Positions 12,751-22,469 are shown, counted from the stretch's first letter. The stretch: 26,860 nt of DNA from Bacteroidales bacterium (GCA_030643125.1 DAOWML010000001.1:1-26860), one strand, 5' to 3'. Notes: generated by a model from the sequence alone, not told the origin. Numbers and translations: made by a program.

Positions 12751-15513
12751 CTAATTTACGGAATAATTGTATAAAAAGTTATATTGAGTACCTACAATTA
12801 AATTAAACTGACTACGAGAATCTCCTAAATAACCTATTGTAAATGGTGTATTCCCTTTCAGAGGAAATCCTTCATAAATACTTCCGTTACTATTAAATAA
12901 AAATATTTCGTTGGTTGTTTTGGAAACAACACCTAATTTTCTATCGTCGTACGAAAAATAGTAATAAACAGGCGAAGAATCAATGTTTTTATCGAATTTA
13001 TAATCAAATATTTCTGAACCATCTTGTTTAAACACATCTAATTTGTTTTTATCAAGAAAAATATAATCTTTAAAACCATCAGCATTAATATCCTGGTAAT
13101 CGAAATAATGATTTGATGAATATTTCCCGATTTGTTTTGATTTTACTGTCCCGTCAAGATAAATCATTTTTACAAGGCTTGATGTATCAGTTGTTACAAA
13201 CCGTGGATTGGTATTTGAGTTACCTGTTTCCAGAATAAAATTATTGTTAAATGATTTAGAGAATTGGTTTTTTATATGAATACGTTCTTCGCCTCTTCGG
13301 TTTAAAATATACACTCTGTATTTATCGGCAAAAACAAGATAGTCGTTTGTGTTAATTCTAAAATGCTGAACCGGAGTTGTAACATGCTTATCGGTTTGAC
13401 CAAATTTCCATCCATTCACTAAATTACCTTCGAGATTATATAAATAAACATTTTTGTTTTTGCATGGAATAAGAATTCTGTAATCCAGAGTTTTATTGTA
13501 ATCAAACATTGCCAGGCCTGTTGTTGACGGCGACCTCAATTTAACCGGATATCGCTCTACATAATTACCATTTCTATCGATTAAATGAATTTTATTTTTG
13601 GTGCTAAACAAAAACTGAAGCTTACCGTTTTTATAAAAATCAACCTGGTATATTTCACTATTTATTTTTTCGTTTAATTGTAATTTCCATAAAATTCTAC
13701 CCACTTTATTAATCAGGTAAATCTTATTGTTTAAATCCTGAATAATAATTTCGTTTTCTTTCGTGTAATGATTTATTACTAATATTGGTTTGAAATCCAT
13801 TGAAGCATCCAAATGGCTTTCCCAAACCGTAACAGCTTCCTCTTTAAGCTCAGAAACATATTGTAAGTATAAATTGTTGTAAATCATGCCATTGTTTTGC
13901 TGAAGCTGAACGGCTAAAGCCTGAAATTTTCTAAAACTTTTAATATTTTGATTTAATCCTTTTTTGAGATTTGGGTTTAAAAGTTCAGCAATATATTTCG
14001 GTGAACGAAACATGTTAGTATAAAAATAGAAATTCGATTTTGAAGATAGATAATTTGTGAATTGCTCAAATTTCATATCATTATCCAGTGTTTTATGTAA
14101 TATGTTCGAATGGATAAATTTAGAAACGGATTTTTTGGAACTGCCGATAATAATGAAATTGTCGATAAACGTAGCATGCTGATTTTTAAATTCGGGGAAA
14201 ACATTTCCGAAAAATGTTCTGAATACATTATTAAATGGTAAAGAGTATACTTTGTATTTAGTTTCTTTATCAATTCTTATTTCATTTATAAAACGTGATT
14301 TGTTTACATTGTTTGTTTCGGCAATTTTAGAAATAATTTCATTTAGTTTATTTTCGGTAATACTTTTACCTCTGGTTCGCATTATAATGTATGTATTATC
14401 CTCGAAATTATCGTTTGGTTCGTCAGTAACCACAAGCCCGATTTCTTCGTCAAGATGTTCTTTAAAAAACTGTTCTAAATCAATGGCATACTTATTTTTA
14501 TATAGGTCAATCTGTAATTGATATTTATTTATTTTCCCTTCTTTTTCAAGATAAGATTTATAATCCTTTAAATACTGATCGATATTACTAATTCCTAATG
14601 ATAAAAAAAGGGCCGTGTTCGAAGGAAGAATACTGTTCATCTTATGATCAACGGGTTCTTGTTTAAGAAAAATGTTGAGATAGTTATTTAAAGAATCATT
14701 ACTAAAAGTAAATCCGTTTAATAAAACAGCATCATCTTTTAAATTTATATCGAGCTCTGCCCAATTTCCTAAATTAGAGAATTTAGAAATTACAGATTTT
14801 TGCTTATTGTTTAACGCAAATGATACTATTTCATTAAAGCGGGCAAGGTTTAAATATATATTCGCATCAACATTTCTTCCGGCAGTTTTTTGTACTTTAA
14901 CAAATCCCCTATCATCAAATATCGATTTTTCAGCTTCTGATTGTCTTATTGAATTTTCAACTAAAATTGATGATGAGCTATATATCAGGATCCCTTTATA
15001 AAACGAAAAATGTAATTCTTTATCTGCCGTTTTAACATTGTATATTTTTGTATTGTTGTAATCGCGTGACGATACATTATTTTCAGAACTTAAAAGACTT
15101 GTAATCAATTGAAGAATAAATTTTTTATCACGAAAATTATGCATTCTTACCAGGAATAAAAACTCAAGATTAGCTTTCCCGATTTTGTGAGCAGAAATTA
15201 CTATTTGATTATCTTTTATTAAATCTTGTATAATTTGATTTTTACCGGGAAGATTTGCTATATATTCTAAATCAGAATCAAATTGTTTTACTGCAGGAAA
15301 CAGAACAAGCTCTTCCCAGATTTTGTTTTCTTTCCTGATCTCGGCAATCTTTTCTATAAAATTGGCACTTTCAATTATAATTGCAGCATCAATAGGGATG
15401 GCTTTATACGTATCAAAATCAGGTAATTGTTGTTTTTTTATATATCTGTAACCAAAATACGCTGAAAGAATTATGATTAAAGATGAGATTCCGATTAAGA
15501 CTTTTTTAAGCAT
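12751..15513 (-). CDS. Membrane-anchored DUF3352-like protein with C-terminal beta-propeller
   Basis: This 920-residue protein has one N-terminal transmembrane anchor (about residues 4-23, KVLIGISSLIIILSAYFGY) and a large exported body. Residues about 35-500 (AIPIDAAIIIESANFIEKIA and onward, with DANIYLNLARFNEIVSFAL and SILPSNTALFLSLGISNID) resemble DUF3352-type proteins. From about residue 563 to the end, repeating strands (KIYLINKVGRILWKL, KIHLIDRNGNYVERYP, NVYLYNLEGNLVNGW, RVYILNRRGEERIHI) form a quinoprotein- or FG-GAP-like beta-propeller; DINADGFKDYIFLD near 808 resembles a calcium-binding FG-GAP loop. It is first in the leftward operon. The architecture suggests a periplasmic scaffold or sensor. 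No enzymatic motif was seen, and the DUF3352 match is by overall resemblance only. Confidence 0.65.
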   Translation of the reverse strand: MLKKVLIGISSLIIILSAYFGYRYIKKQQLPDFDTYKAIPIDAAIIIESANFIEKIAEIRKENKIWEELVLFPAVKQFDSDLEYIANLPGKNQIIQDLIKDNQIVISAHKIGKANLEFLFLVRMHNFRDKKFILQLITSLLSSENNVSSRDYNNTKIYNVKTADKELHFSFYKGILIYSSSSILVENSIRQSEAEKSIFDDRGFVKVQKTAGRNVDANIYLNLARFNEIVSFALNNKQKSVISKFSNLGNWAELDINLKDDAVLLNGFTFSNDSLNNYLNIFLKQEPVDHKMNSILPSNTALFLSLGISNIDQYLKDYKSYLEKEGKINKYQLQIDLYKNKYAIDLEQFFKEHLDEEIGLVVTDEPNDNFEDNTYIIMRTRGKSITENKLNEIISKIAETNNVNKSRFINEIRIDKETKYKVYSLPFNNVFRTFFGNVFPEFKNQHATFIDNFIIIGSSKKSVSKFIHSNILHKTLDNDMKFEQFTNYLSSKSNFYFYTNMFRSPKYIAELLNPNLKKGLNQNIKSFRKFQALAVQLQQNNGMIYNNLYLQYVSELKEEAVTVWESHLDASMDFKPILVINHYTKENEIIIQDLNNKIYLINKVGRILWKLQLNEKINSEIYQVDFYKNGKLQFLFSTKNKIHLIDRNGNYVERYPVKLRSPSTTGLAMFDYNKTLDYRILIPCKNKNVYLYNLEGNLVNGWKFGQTDKHVTTPVQHFRINTNDYLVFADKYRVYILNRRGEERIHIKNQFSKSFNNNFILETGNSNTNPRFVTTDTSSLVKMIYLDGTVKSKQIGKYSSNHYFDYQDINADGFKDYIFLDKNKLDVFKQDGSEIFDYKFDKNIDSSPVYYYFSYDDRKLGVVSKTTNEIFLFNSNGSIYEGFPLKGNTPFTIGYLGDSRSQFNLIVGTQYNFLYNYSVN

Positions 15514-15542
15514 AAGAGATTAAACCATTTATTCGTTCTTAT

Positions 15543-15550
15543 CAAAAATA
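15543..15550 (-). promoter_or_regulatory. Putative -7 element of the three-gene envelope operon
   Basis: On the minus strand TATTTTTG fits TAnnTTTG, 29 bases before the ATG at 15513. No -33 box is evident. Confidence 0.45.
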
Positions 15551-15638
15551 TTAAATATAATTTTATAACTAAAATTTATATACTGGCAAACATAATTAAA
15601 AATTGATTAAACCAATAATATCAAAGCTAATCAAATAG

Positions 15639-15646
15639 TAAATTTG
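15639..15646 (+). promoter_or_regulatory. Putative -7 element of the TonB-dependent receptor gene
   Basis: TAAATTTG fits TAnnTTTG and would give a leader of about 20 bases before the ATG at 15676. A second match, TACTTTTG at 15662-15669, lies so close to the ATG that it would make the transcript leaderless, so the first is preferred. Confidence 0.45.
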
Positions 15647-15675
15647 CGCTTTAAAAATGTATACTTTTGTCATCA

Positions 15676-18075
15676 ATGAATAAAAAAACATATCTAATAT
15701 TAATAAGTTTCTTTTTACCTTTTTTTTCTTTTAGTCAAACCCTTTTATTAAAAGATGCAGAATTAAACGATCCGGTTGCGAATGTTGCAATTTATAATCA
15801 GGATCGCACCAAATCAGCTCTTTCAAATTCAAAAGGAGAGGTTTCGTTGAATATTTTTTCGGATAGCGAAATGATTTATCTTCAACATCCATCATATAAA
15901 AAAATACAATTTACTAAATCTGGCATAGATGAGTTTGTTATTTATTTGGAGAAAAAAATTATAGAAATAGAAGAGTATGTAATTTCTGCATATCGGTGGG
16001 AACAAAATAAAGATGAGATTCCAAATAAAATAACAAGGCTTACCCGGGAGGAAATAATATTTGATAATCCTCAAACTACAGCTGATTTATTAGAAAATTC
16101 AAACGAAGTTTTTGTTCAGAAAAGTCAAATGGGTGGAGGTAGTCCAATGATTCGTGGATTTTCGACAAATACTGTTTTATTAGTTATTGATGGTGTAAGA
16201 ATGAATAATGCAATTTACCGTGAGGGAAATTTGCAAAATGTAATTTCGTTAGATGCTAATGTGATTGAAAGCAGTGAAGTGATTTTTGGCCCCGGATCGG
16301 TAACTTATGGAAGTGATGCATTAGGTGGCGTAATGGATTTTCATACTTTAAGAGCAAAGCTTTCAACAGGTGAAGGCACACATTTTTCAGGGAATGTATT
16401 TACTCGATATTCATCGGCAAACAACGAAAAAACAGGACATCTGGATTTTAATATTGGTTCAAAAAAGTGGGGGCTTTTAACAAGTGTAAGTTATAGCGAT
16501 TATGATGATTTAAGAATGGGAAGCAAAAATAATTCAGAGTATCAACGTCCGGAATATGTTAAACTAATTAATGGAATAGATTCAATTATTACGAATAATA
16601 ATCCTGATGTTCAAATTGAGTCAGCTTATAGCCAAATCAATTTAATGCAGAAAATTCGTTTTCGTCCTGGTAAATATTTGGATATGACTTATGCTTTTCA
16701 TTATTCAAAACTTTCTGATGTTCCACGTTACGATCGTTTAATTCAATATAGTGGCGATGATTTAAAATACGGAGAATGGTATTACGGCCCTCAGCTTTGG
16801 ATGATGCACGCATTAAATGTGAATTATTCAAAGCCAAATACGCTTTTTGATAATTCGAAATTAACACTTGCTTATCAGGATTATGAAGAAAGCAGGCATG
16901 ATAGGAAATATCGAAACGTAAATTTAAGAGAAAGAACTGAAAATGTTCTTGCATATAGCTTGAATCTTGATTTTGATAAAAACCTGAAACGCGACAATCA
17001 ACTATTTTATGGTGTTGAAGCGGTTTATAATTCAGTTAATTCAATGGCTCGCAATAAAAATATTGTAAGCGGCGAAATATCTCCTGAATCAACCCGGTAT
17101 CCCGATGGGGTAAATAATTACACAACTTTAGCTGCATATTTAAGTTATAAAGAGAATTTTAGTGAAAAATTTACAACAATTACCGGTTTGCGTTTTAATT
17201 ATGTTAGTCTTTATTCAACTATAGAAGACACTTCGTTTTTCAATTTTCCTTATGATGATATTTCTGTTAATAACTGTGCTTTAAACGGATCAATCGGGTT
17301 TGTATATAAACCAATCAGAAGTTGGCAAATAAACCTGAATTTATCATCAGGATTTCATGCACCAAACATTGATGATATGGCAAAGATTTTTGATTCGGAG
17401 CCCGGTAATGTTGTTGTTCCAAACGAAAATCTTAAACCCGAATATGTGTATAATGTGGATTTAGGAGTTTCAAAAAATATCGAAGATTTTGCTTCTATTA
17501 GTATTACTGGATTTTACACCTTTTTAAATAATGCTTTAGTACGCAGAGATTATACGTTTAATGGCCAGGATTCAATTATTTATGACGGAGAAATGAGCAA
17601 AGTCCTTGCCATTGTTAATGCCGATAAAGCCTGTGTTTATGGTTTTAATGCTGCATTAAATATTAATCTCCCGTTAAAATTAAATCTTAAATCAATAATT
17701 AATTATACCTATGGTGAAGACCAGGACGGATTGCCGTTACGACATGTTGCGCCATTGTTCGGAAGTACAAGAATAACTTATACTAATAAAGGAATAACAG
17801 CATCGGTTTTTGCAAATTATAATGGAAAAATTGAATATGAAGAATTAGCTCCAAGCGAACAGGATAAACCTTATATGTATGCGACTGATAATAATGGCAA
17901 TCCATATTCTCCTTCGTGGTGGACTTTAAATTTTATGTCATCATATGATTTTAAAAATCGGGCAACAATTAACCTGGGTGTAGAAAACATTCTTGATAAT
18001 CGTTACAGGCCGTATTCTTCGGGAATTGTGTCGCCAGGCAGGAATTTCATAATAGGACTGCGCTTATATTTTTAG
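15676..18075 (+). CDS. TonB-dependent outer membrane receptor, heme/hemoglobin-receptor-like plug
   Basis: Starting at the ATG at 15676 (a TTG three codons upstream is less likely), the 799-residue protein has a signal peptide (MNKKTYLILISFFLPFFSFS). A carboxypeptidase-regulatory-like beta domain follows (about 22-95), then a TonB-box-like EEYVISAYR (99-107) and a plug domain (about 112-222) containing SPMIRGFSTNTVLLVIDGVR, MNNAIYREGNLQNVI and EVIFGPGSVTYGSDALGGV. The barrel ends in FIIGLRLYF with a terminal aromatic residue. The plug wording resembles the hemoglobin/transferrin/heme receptor group, though siderophore or cobalamin uptake cannot be excluded. There is no SusD partner, so it is not a polysaccharide-utilisation pair. 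The next gene (LPP20-like) follows after 99 bp. Confidence 0.88.
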   Translation: MNKKTYLILISFFLPFFSFSQTLLLKDAELNDPVANVAIYNQDRTKSALSNSKGEVSLNIFSDSEMIYLQHPSYKKIQFTKSGIDEFVIYLEKKIIEIEEYVISAYRWEQNKDEIPNKITRLTREEIIFDNPQTTADLLENSNEVFVQKSQMGGGSPMIRGFSTNTVLLVIDGVRMNNAIYREGNLQNVISLDANVIESSEVIFGPGSVTYGSDALGGVMDFHTLRAKLSTGEGTHFSGNVFTRYSSANNEKTGHLDFNIGSKKWGLLTSVSYSDYDDLRMGSKNNSEYQRPEYVKLINGIDSIITNNNPDVQIESAYSQINLMQKIRFRPGKYLDMTYAFHYSKLSDVPRYDRLIQYSGDDLKYGEWYYGPQLWMMHALNVNYSKPNTLFDNSKLTLAYQDYEESRHDRKYRNVNLRERTENVLAYSLNLDFDKNLKRDNQLFYGVEAVYNSVNSMARNKNIVSGEISPESTRYPDGVNNYTTLAAYLSYKENFSEKFTTITGLRFNYVSLYSTIEDTSFFNFPYDDISVNNCALNGSIGFVYKPIRSWQINLNLSSGFHAPNIDDMAKIFDSEPGNVVVPNENLKPEYVYNVDLGVSKNIEDFASISITGFYTFLNNALVRRDYTFNGQDSIIYDGEMSKVLAIVNADKACVYGFNAALNINLPLKLNLKSIINYTYGEDQDGLPLRHVAPLFGSTRITYTNKGITASVFANYNGKIEYEELAPSEQDKPYMYATDNNGNPYSPSWWTLNFMSSYDFKNRATINLGVENILDNRYRPYSSGIVSPGRNFIIGLRLYF

Positions 18076-18174
18076 AAAAATCAAATTTATTGTAACTTTT
18101 TGGTTCGAAGATTGTAAAGAAATATATTAAATTGGTATTTTTAGTTTTTATTAATTCAACTAATCTTTTCAAGA

Positions 18175-19236
18175 ATGAAAAATATAGTTGCTGCTGTTTT
18201 CTTCCTGTTTGCTTTGAGTTTGTCTCTGTATTCACAAGAAGAGTCACAATCAAATATTATTGATCAGGATAAAAAAAAGTACGAAGAAAATGTATTTAAC
18301 CAGACTTTTGATGAATATTCAGACACTACTGATTCAAAAAGAAAACTGTATGATAGAATTCCCGAAAAACTTCCCGATTGGGTTTTTACACCGATTGATT
18401 TAAGCTCAACTATAAAAATTGTTGGAATTTCGGATCCAAATATGGAAAAGAAGGAAGCATATAAACAAGCTGTATTAAGAGCGAAAGCAATGTATGCATT
18501 AATGAATTTTAGTACAGTAAGTAATATTACCGATGATTATACTAATTTAAAAGAATCAGGGAAGTATTCATTATATACAACAAAATTCCAGGATTTTTCT
18601 CTGTCAAAAGCAGAAATGGCCTATAATGATTCATCAATTATATTAACCGACACTTTTTATACAAAATATAACGAAGGAGTGGTTTTAATCGAAATTAATC
18701 ATAAGTTAAATTCTAAAGAAAATAAAGACACACTATTTGTTAAAGGAGAACATTTACAGATATTTATCGAGAAAAATTTCAGAAATGAAAAGATTGAATT
18801 TTTCAGTTTTTCGATTCAGGATAATTTAGAAAAAAATGATTCTGGCAATTTTTTAGCACAATATAATTATAGAGTAGTTAATCGTGGATATGATATTTAT
18901 TCGATTTATGGTGATAAATCAATTAAATTTAAGGAACGAACGTATAATTATCGAACTGACTTAGAGTTTGCAAAAGATACCACAGATTCTGAATTAAATA
19001 CTTTCAGGTTAAGCCGAGGATTGTGGAATGGGTATTTGACAGGAGTTTTAAGCAATATAACTGTGCTGTCAAAACAATTGGCAAGTCACATAAAAAATAC
19101 AAATGATTATTACACTTTAAAAAACGAAGGTCTTATTCGTACAGTGGCAAGAAATAAAGTTTCATTTGGCTTTAACGATTTTAAAATGTACGAAAATCAG
19201 TTTTATGTTGATTTGCGTGGTGTAATCTTACAATAG
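18175..19236 (+). CDS. Secreted LPP20-like protein, unknown function
   Basis: The 353-residue protein has a signal peptide (MKNIVAAVFFLFALSLSLYS, then QEESQS). Residues about 66-112 contain LPDWVFTPID, then KIVGISDPNMEKKEAYKQAV and LRAKAMYALM, the pattern of the LPP20 domain (a PDWV motif, a GIS-type segment and a helix rich in Ala and Arg). The remainder is mixed alpha/beta with no enzyme motif. LPP20-type proteins are often envelope lipoproteins; this one has no lipobox, so it should be periplasmic or secreted. It lies between the TonB receptor and the phosphate symporter gene on the same strand. Whether they share a transcript is unclear because a promoter match precedes the next gene. Confidence 0.65.
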   Translation: MKNIVAAVFFLFALSLSLYSQEESQSNIIDQDKKKYEENVFNQTFDEYSDTTDSKRKLYDRIPEKLPDWVFTPIDLSSTIKIVGISDPNMEKKEAYKQAVLRAKAMYALMNFSTVSNITDDYTNLKESGKYSLYTTKFQDFSLSKAEMAYNDSSIILTDTFYTKYNEGVVLIEINHKLNSKENKDTLFVKGEHLQIFIEKNFRNEKIEFFSFSIQDNLEKNDSGNFLAQYNYRVVNRGYDIYSIYGDKSIKFKERTYNYRTDLEFAKDTTDSELNTFRLSRGLWNGYLTGVLSNITVLSKQLASHIKNTNDYYTLKNEGLIRTVARNKVSFGFNDFKMYENQFYVDLRGVILQ

Positions 19237-19238
19237 CT

Positions 19239-19246
19239 TATATTTG
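19239..19246 (+). promoter_or_regulatory. Putative -7 element of the Na/Pi symporter gene
   Basis: TATATTTG fits TAnnTTTG three bases after the stop of the LPP20-like gene and 24 bases before the ATG at 19271. A TTTG at 19212-19215 could be the -33 box; the 23-base spacing is slightly long. Confidence 0.45.
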
Positions 19247-19270
19247 TATAAATAAAGCTTGGGTCTGATT

Positions 19271-21376
19271 ATGAAACGACCTTATTTCCCATATTTAATA
19301 CTTTTTGTTTTTCTATTGATTGGGCACATTGTATTTGCTCAAAACAATAGCGCATTAGTTTCTGTTCAATACAAATTAGTAAAGCCAAAGTCAAATCAAA
19401 TTCCAAATTATTCTGGAGATTTTCAAACACAAACAGCTCGTTTAAAATCAGAAAAACCAGTTAGGATTTTAGTTTTAGATCAGGATAATCAACCTGGTAA
19501 AAATTTAGCCGTAAAACTTCAGAATATTTCTGTTCCTGAGGGCGATAAAAAATTTAAAATTATTGATACCCTTACTTATACTGATACATTGGGAATTGCA
19601 GAAACATATGTTATTTTGGGCTCAAAAGAAGGAATGTATGAAATTTCGGCTCAATTAGTAGAATATCCTGAAACTAATTTTTTGATTTATAAGATTTTTG
19701 CACGGAAAACAAATTGGGTATTTCTTCTTATTGCCGGTTTAATTGGAGGATTGGGATTGTTCCTTTTAGGGATGACAATGATGAGTGATGGAATGCAGAA
19801 TGCCGCGGGTGATAAAATGCGAACAGTATTGAGCCAGATCACACATCACAGGCTTATTGCTGTGGGAGTTGGAACGTTTGTTACTATGATTATACAAAGT
19901 AGCAGCGCCACAACAGTTATGTTGGTGAGTTTTGTTCATTCTAAACTAATTAAATTTAAAAATACCATTGGCATAATTCTGGGAGCAGGAATTGGGACAA
20001 CCATAACGGCACAGTTAATAGCATTTAAATTAACAGATTATTCTCTTTTATTAATTGGAATTGGTTTTTTATTGAACTCGGTTACTAAATCGGTATATGT
20101 ACGAAATATCGGTAAAACCATTTTAGGGTTTGGGATTCTGTTTTTTGGAATGCATATTATGTCAGAGTCAATGTATCCATTGAGATCTTTCACCCCTTTT
20201 ATAGATTTAATAGTAAAACTTGAAAATCCGGTTTTGGGAATACTTGTAGGTGCGGTATTTACTGCCTTAATACAAAGTAGTAGTGCATTTATTGGTATCA
20301 TGATTGTATTGGCAACACAGGGCTTATTGAGTTTAGAGGCGTCTATCTCTTTGCTCTTTGGTGCAAATATAGGAACAGCAATTACGGCAATTTTAGCAAG
20401 TATAAAAACCGATCGTGAAGCAAAACAGGTTGCTTTAGCACATACATTGATAAAAGTTATTGGTGTTCTAGTCTTTTTGTTTTGGATTCCACGGTTTGCT
20501 GAATTAGTGAAAATTATTTCACCAAAAAGTCTTTTGCCTGATGGAGATTTTAATTCTTTAGCCGAAACGGTTCCCCGTCAGATTGCCAATGCACATACAG
20601 TTTTTAATATTGTTTTAACATGTTTAATTCTTCCATTTACAAATACCTTCGGGAAATTTATTGAAAAACTTCTTCCCGTAAAATTTGTTGAAAAACCGAT
20701 TTTAAAACCGATTCATCTTGATTATGGAATGGTAAAGAATTCATCTTTAGCATTGAGCTTAGCAAAAAAAGAAACAATAAGGATGGGTAAGTTGGTTCAG
20801 AATATGACCGGAGATATTATTATTCCATATTTAGTTAAAAAAACAGAAGTTATAAATGAGATAAAACAAAAAGAGAAGGAAGTTAATTTTCTGCGTGATC
20901 AGATTAGTGATTATATATTGAAAATTACGCGCGAAAACCTTAATGAAGAACGTGTAAATGAATCATTTCAGTTACTATATGCGGTAAAAGAATTTGAACA
21001 AATTGCTGATATAGTATCTAAAAACATGATAAAAAAAGCGGCAAGATGGAGTAAAATGGATTTTGAATTTTCTGTTGAGGGTAAAAATGAAATTATAAAT
21101 TATCATACAAAAACCCAAAAACAGTTAAGTAGAGCATTGGAAGTATTCGAAAATGTAAATTTGGAGAAAGCAAAAGCGATGAAAGAAAAATACCGACGAT
21201 ATCGAAATATGGAAATAGAATTGGAGAAGCAACATTTCAAAAGATTGCAGGATGAAATAATAGAAACAATTTCAAGCAGTAAAACACACGTTGAGCTAAT
21301 GACATATCTGAGAGCGATCAACGGGCATGCAACGAATATTGCCAGAATATTGTTAAAATGGCCGGTAAAAAACTAA
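19271..21376 (+). CDS. Na/Pi cotransporter (NptA type) with periplasmic N-terminal domain and C-terminal PhoU-like domain
   Basis: From the ATG at 19271 the product has 701 residues (a TTG four codons earlier is possible but less likely). A signal peptide (MKRPYFPYLILFVFLLIGHI, cleaved near VFAQ) leads into a soluble Ig-like or bacterial-Ig-type domain at about 25-145 (PVRILVLDQDNQPGKNLAVK). The Na/Pi symporter core follows, with its two inverted repeats carrying QSSSATTVML (209-218) and QSSSAFIGIM (335-344) plus GAGIGTTITA and GANIGTAITA. After about residue 485 a cytoplasmic helical PhoU-like region runs to the end. Typical NptA proteins start directly with membrane helices, so the exported N-terminal domain is an addition. 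It imports phosphate with sodium across the inner membrane. Confidence 0.88.
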   Translation: MKRPYFPYLILFVFLLIGHIVFAQNNSALVSVQYKLVKPKSNQIPNYSGDFQTQTARLKSEKPVRILVLDQDNQPGKNLAVKLQNISVPEGDKKFKIIDTLTYTDTLGIAETYVILGSKEGMYEISAQLVEYPETNFLIYKIFARKTNWVFLLIAGLIGGLGLFLLGMTMMSDGMQNAAGDKMRTVLSQITHHRLIAVGVGTFVTMIIQSSSATTVMLVSFVHSKLIKFKNTIGIILGAGIGTTITAQLIAFKLTDYSLLLIGIGFLLNSVTKSVYVRNIGKTILGFGILFFGMHIMSESMYPLRSFTPFIDLIVKLENPVLGILVGAVFTALIQSSSAFIGIMIVLATQGLLSLEASISLLFGANIGTAITAILASIKTDREAKQVALAHTLIKVIGVLVFLFWIPRFAELVKIISPKSLLPDGDFNSLAETVPRQIANAHTVFNIVLTCLILPFTNTFGKFIEKLLPVKFVEKPILKPIHLDYGMVKNSSLALSLAKKETIRMGKLVQNMTGDIIIPYLVKKTEVINEIKQKEKEVNFLRDQISDYILKITRENLNEERVNESFQLLYAVKEFEQIADIVSKNMIKKAARWSKMDFEFSVEGKNEIINYHTKTQKQLSRALEVFENVNLEKAKAMKEKYRRYRNMEIELEKQHFKRLQDEIIETISSSKTHVELMTYLRAINGHATNIARILLKWPVKN

Positions 21377-21525
21377 GTGAAACAGGTATTGGTGGATTAG
21401 CAAAAAACTGGAAGCCATTTCAGAATTAATTTTGAACCTTTTTGTTCTGATCTTGTTTGATTCAACTATGCCAATTTAAAACAGAATGCATAAACTTATC
21501 TTAAGAATCCATAATTTATTAACGT

Positions 21526-22341
21526 ATGATTAATGAAACCGTATTATTCGCATTTGGACTAACTTTATTTGCAGGTTTATCTACAGGAATAGGAAGCGCT
21601 CTGGCTTTTTTTACAAAAACAACAAATACTAAGTTCCTGTCGTTTGCTCTGGGCTTTTCGGCGGGTGTAATGATCTATGTATCAATGATTGAAATCTTTT
21701 TTAAAGCTAAAGATTCTTTGGTAGCAGAACTGGGAGAAAAAATGGGTTCATGGATAACTGTAGCTTCTTTTTTTGGAGGTATATTTTTTATTGCAATTAT
21801 CGATAAGTTAATCCCTTCAATAGAAAACCCACATGAAATTCGAATGGTTGAAGAAATGGATGAAGAAGCAAAAAAAGAACATAAGCGTAAAAAACTTATG
21901 AAAATGGGAATGTTTACCGCTTTAGCCATTGCTATTCATAATTTTCCTGAAGGTTTGGCAACATTTACTGCTGCCCTTACCGATCCTAGTTTAGGTATTG
22001 CAATTGCAGTGGCGATTGCTATTCATAATATTCCTGAAGGAATTGCTGTTTCAGTACCAATTTATTTTGCAACAGGTAGTAAAAAGAAAGCATTCTGGCA
22101 TTCGTTTTTGTCAGGCTTAGCAGAACCGGTAGGTGCTTTAATCGGGTATTTATTATTAATGCCATTTTTGTCTGATACTCTTTTTGGGATTTTGTTTGCA
22201 GGAGTGGCTGGCATTATGGTATTTATTTCTATTGATGAGCTTTTACCTGTTGCACGAGAATATGGTGAGCATCATTTGTCTATTTACGGTTTAGTATTAG
22301 GAATGATGGTAATGGCAGTTAGTTTGTTGATGTTTATATAG
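21526..22341 (+). CDS. zupT: ZIP-family zinc/divalent metal transporter
   Basis: The 271-residue, eight-helix protein has the two ZIP metal-binding motifs HNFPEGLAT (138-146) and HNIPEGIAVSVP (167-178) in helices four and five, with the variable acidic/basic loop (about 100-125, EIRMVEEMDEEAKKEHKRKK) before them. Length and motifs match ZupT, which imports Zn and other divalent cations across the inner membrane. The start at 21526 gives MINETVLFAFGLTLFAGLST, normal for the family. It lies 149 bp after the phosphate symporter gene, on the same strand, and is convergent with trpS. The symbol rests on family resemblance. Confidence 0.92.
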   Translation: MINETVLFAFGLTLFAGLSTGIGSALAFFTKTTNTKFLSFALGFSAGVMIYVSMIEIFFKAKDSLVAELGEKMGSWITVASFFGGIFFIAIIDKLIPSIENPHEIRMVEEMDEEAKKEHKRKKLMKMGMFTALAIAIHNFPEGLATFTAALTDPSLGIAIAVAIAIHNIPEGIAVSVPIYFATGSKKKAFWHSFLSGLAEPVGALIGYLLLMPFLSDTLFGILFAGVAGIMVFISIDELLPVAREYGEHHLSIYGLVLGMMVMAVSLLMFI

Positions 22342-22356
22342 AAAAAAGAATCAAGA

Positions 22357-22469
22357 TTTTAGATATAAGTATCAAGTAAAACTTACTTTAACATTTTCAT
22401 TATTTAGGCTACTATTTCAAATAATAAACCTATAATTATTCATCTCGATACTTGATACAATATCTAAAA
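22357..22469. repeat. Long inverted repeat between convergent zupT and trpS
   Basis: A 20-base arm at 22357-22376 (TTTTAGATATAAGTATCAAG) pairs with 22451-22469 (CTTGATACAATATCTAAAA) with one small bulge, around a 74-base A/T-rich loop. The right arm overlaps the trpS stop codon. It could be a two-way termination structure or the ends of a small non-autonomous element. Nothing else is evident here. Confidence 0.5.

Noticed and set aside
15662..15669. TACTTTTG as the TonB receptor promoter
   Set aside because: It lies six bases before the ATG; TAAATTTG at 15639 gives a normal leader and is a better choice, although a leaderless transcript cannot be excluded.
18102..18110. GGTTCGAAG resembling a tRNA T-loop
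   Set aside because: No surrounding cloverleaf, acceptor stem or anticodon arm can be built.
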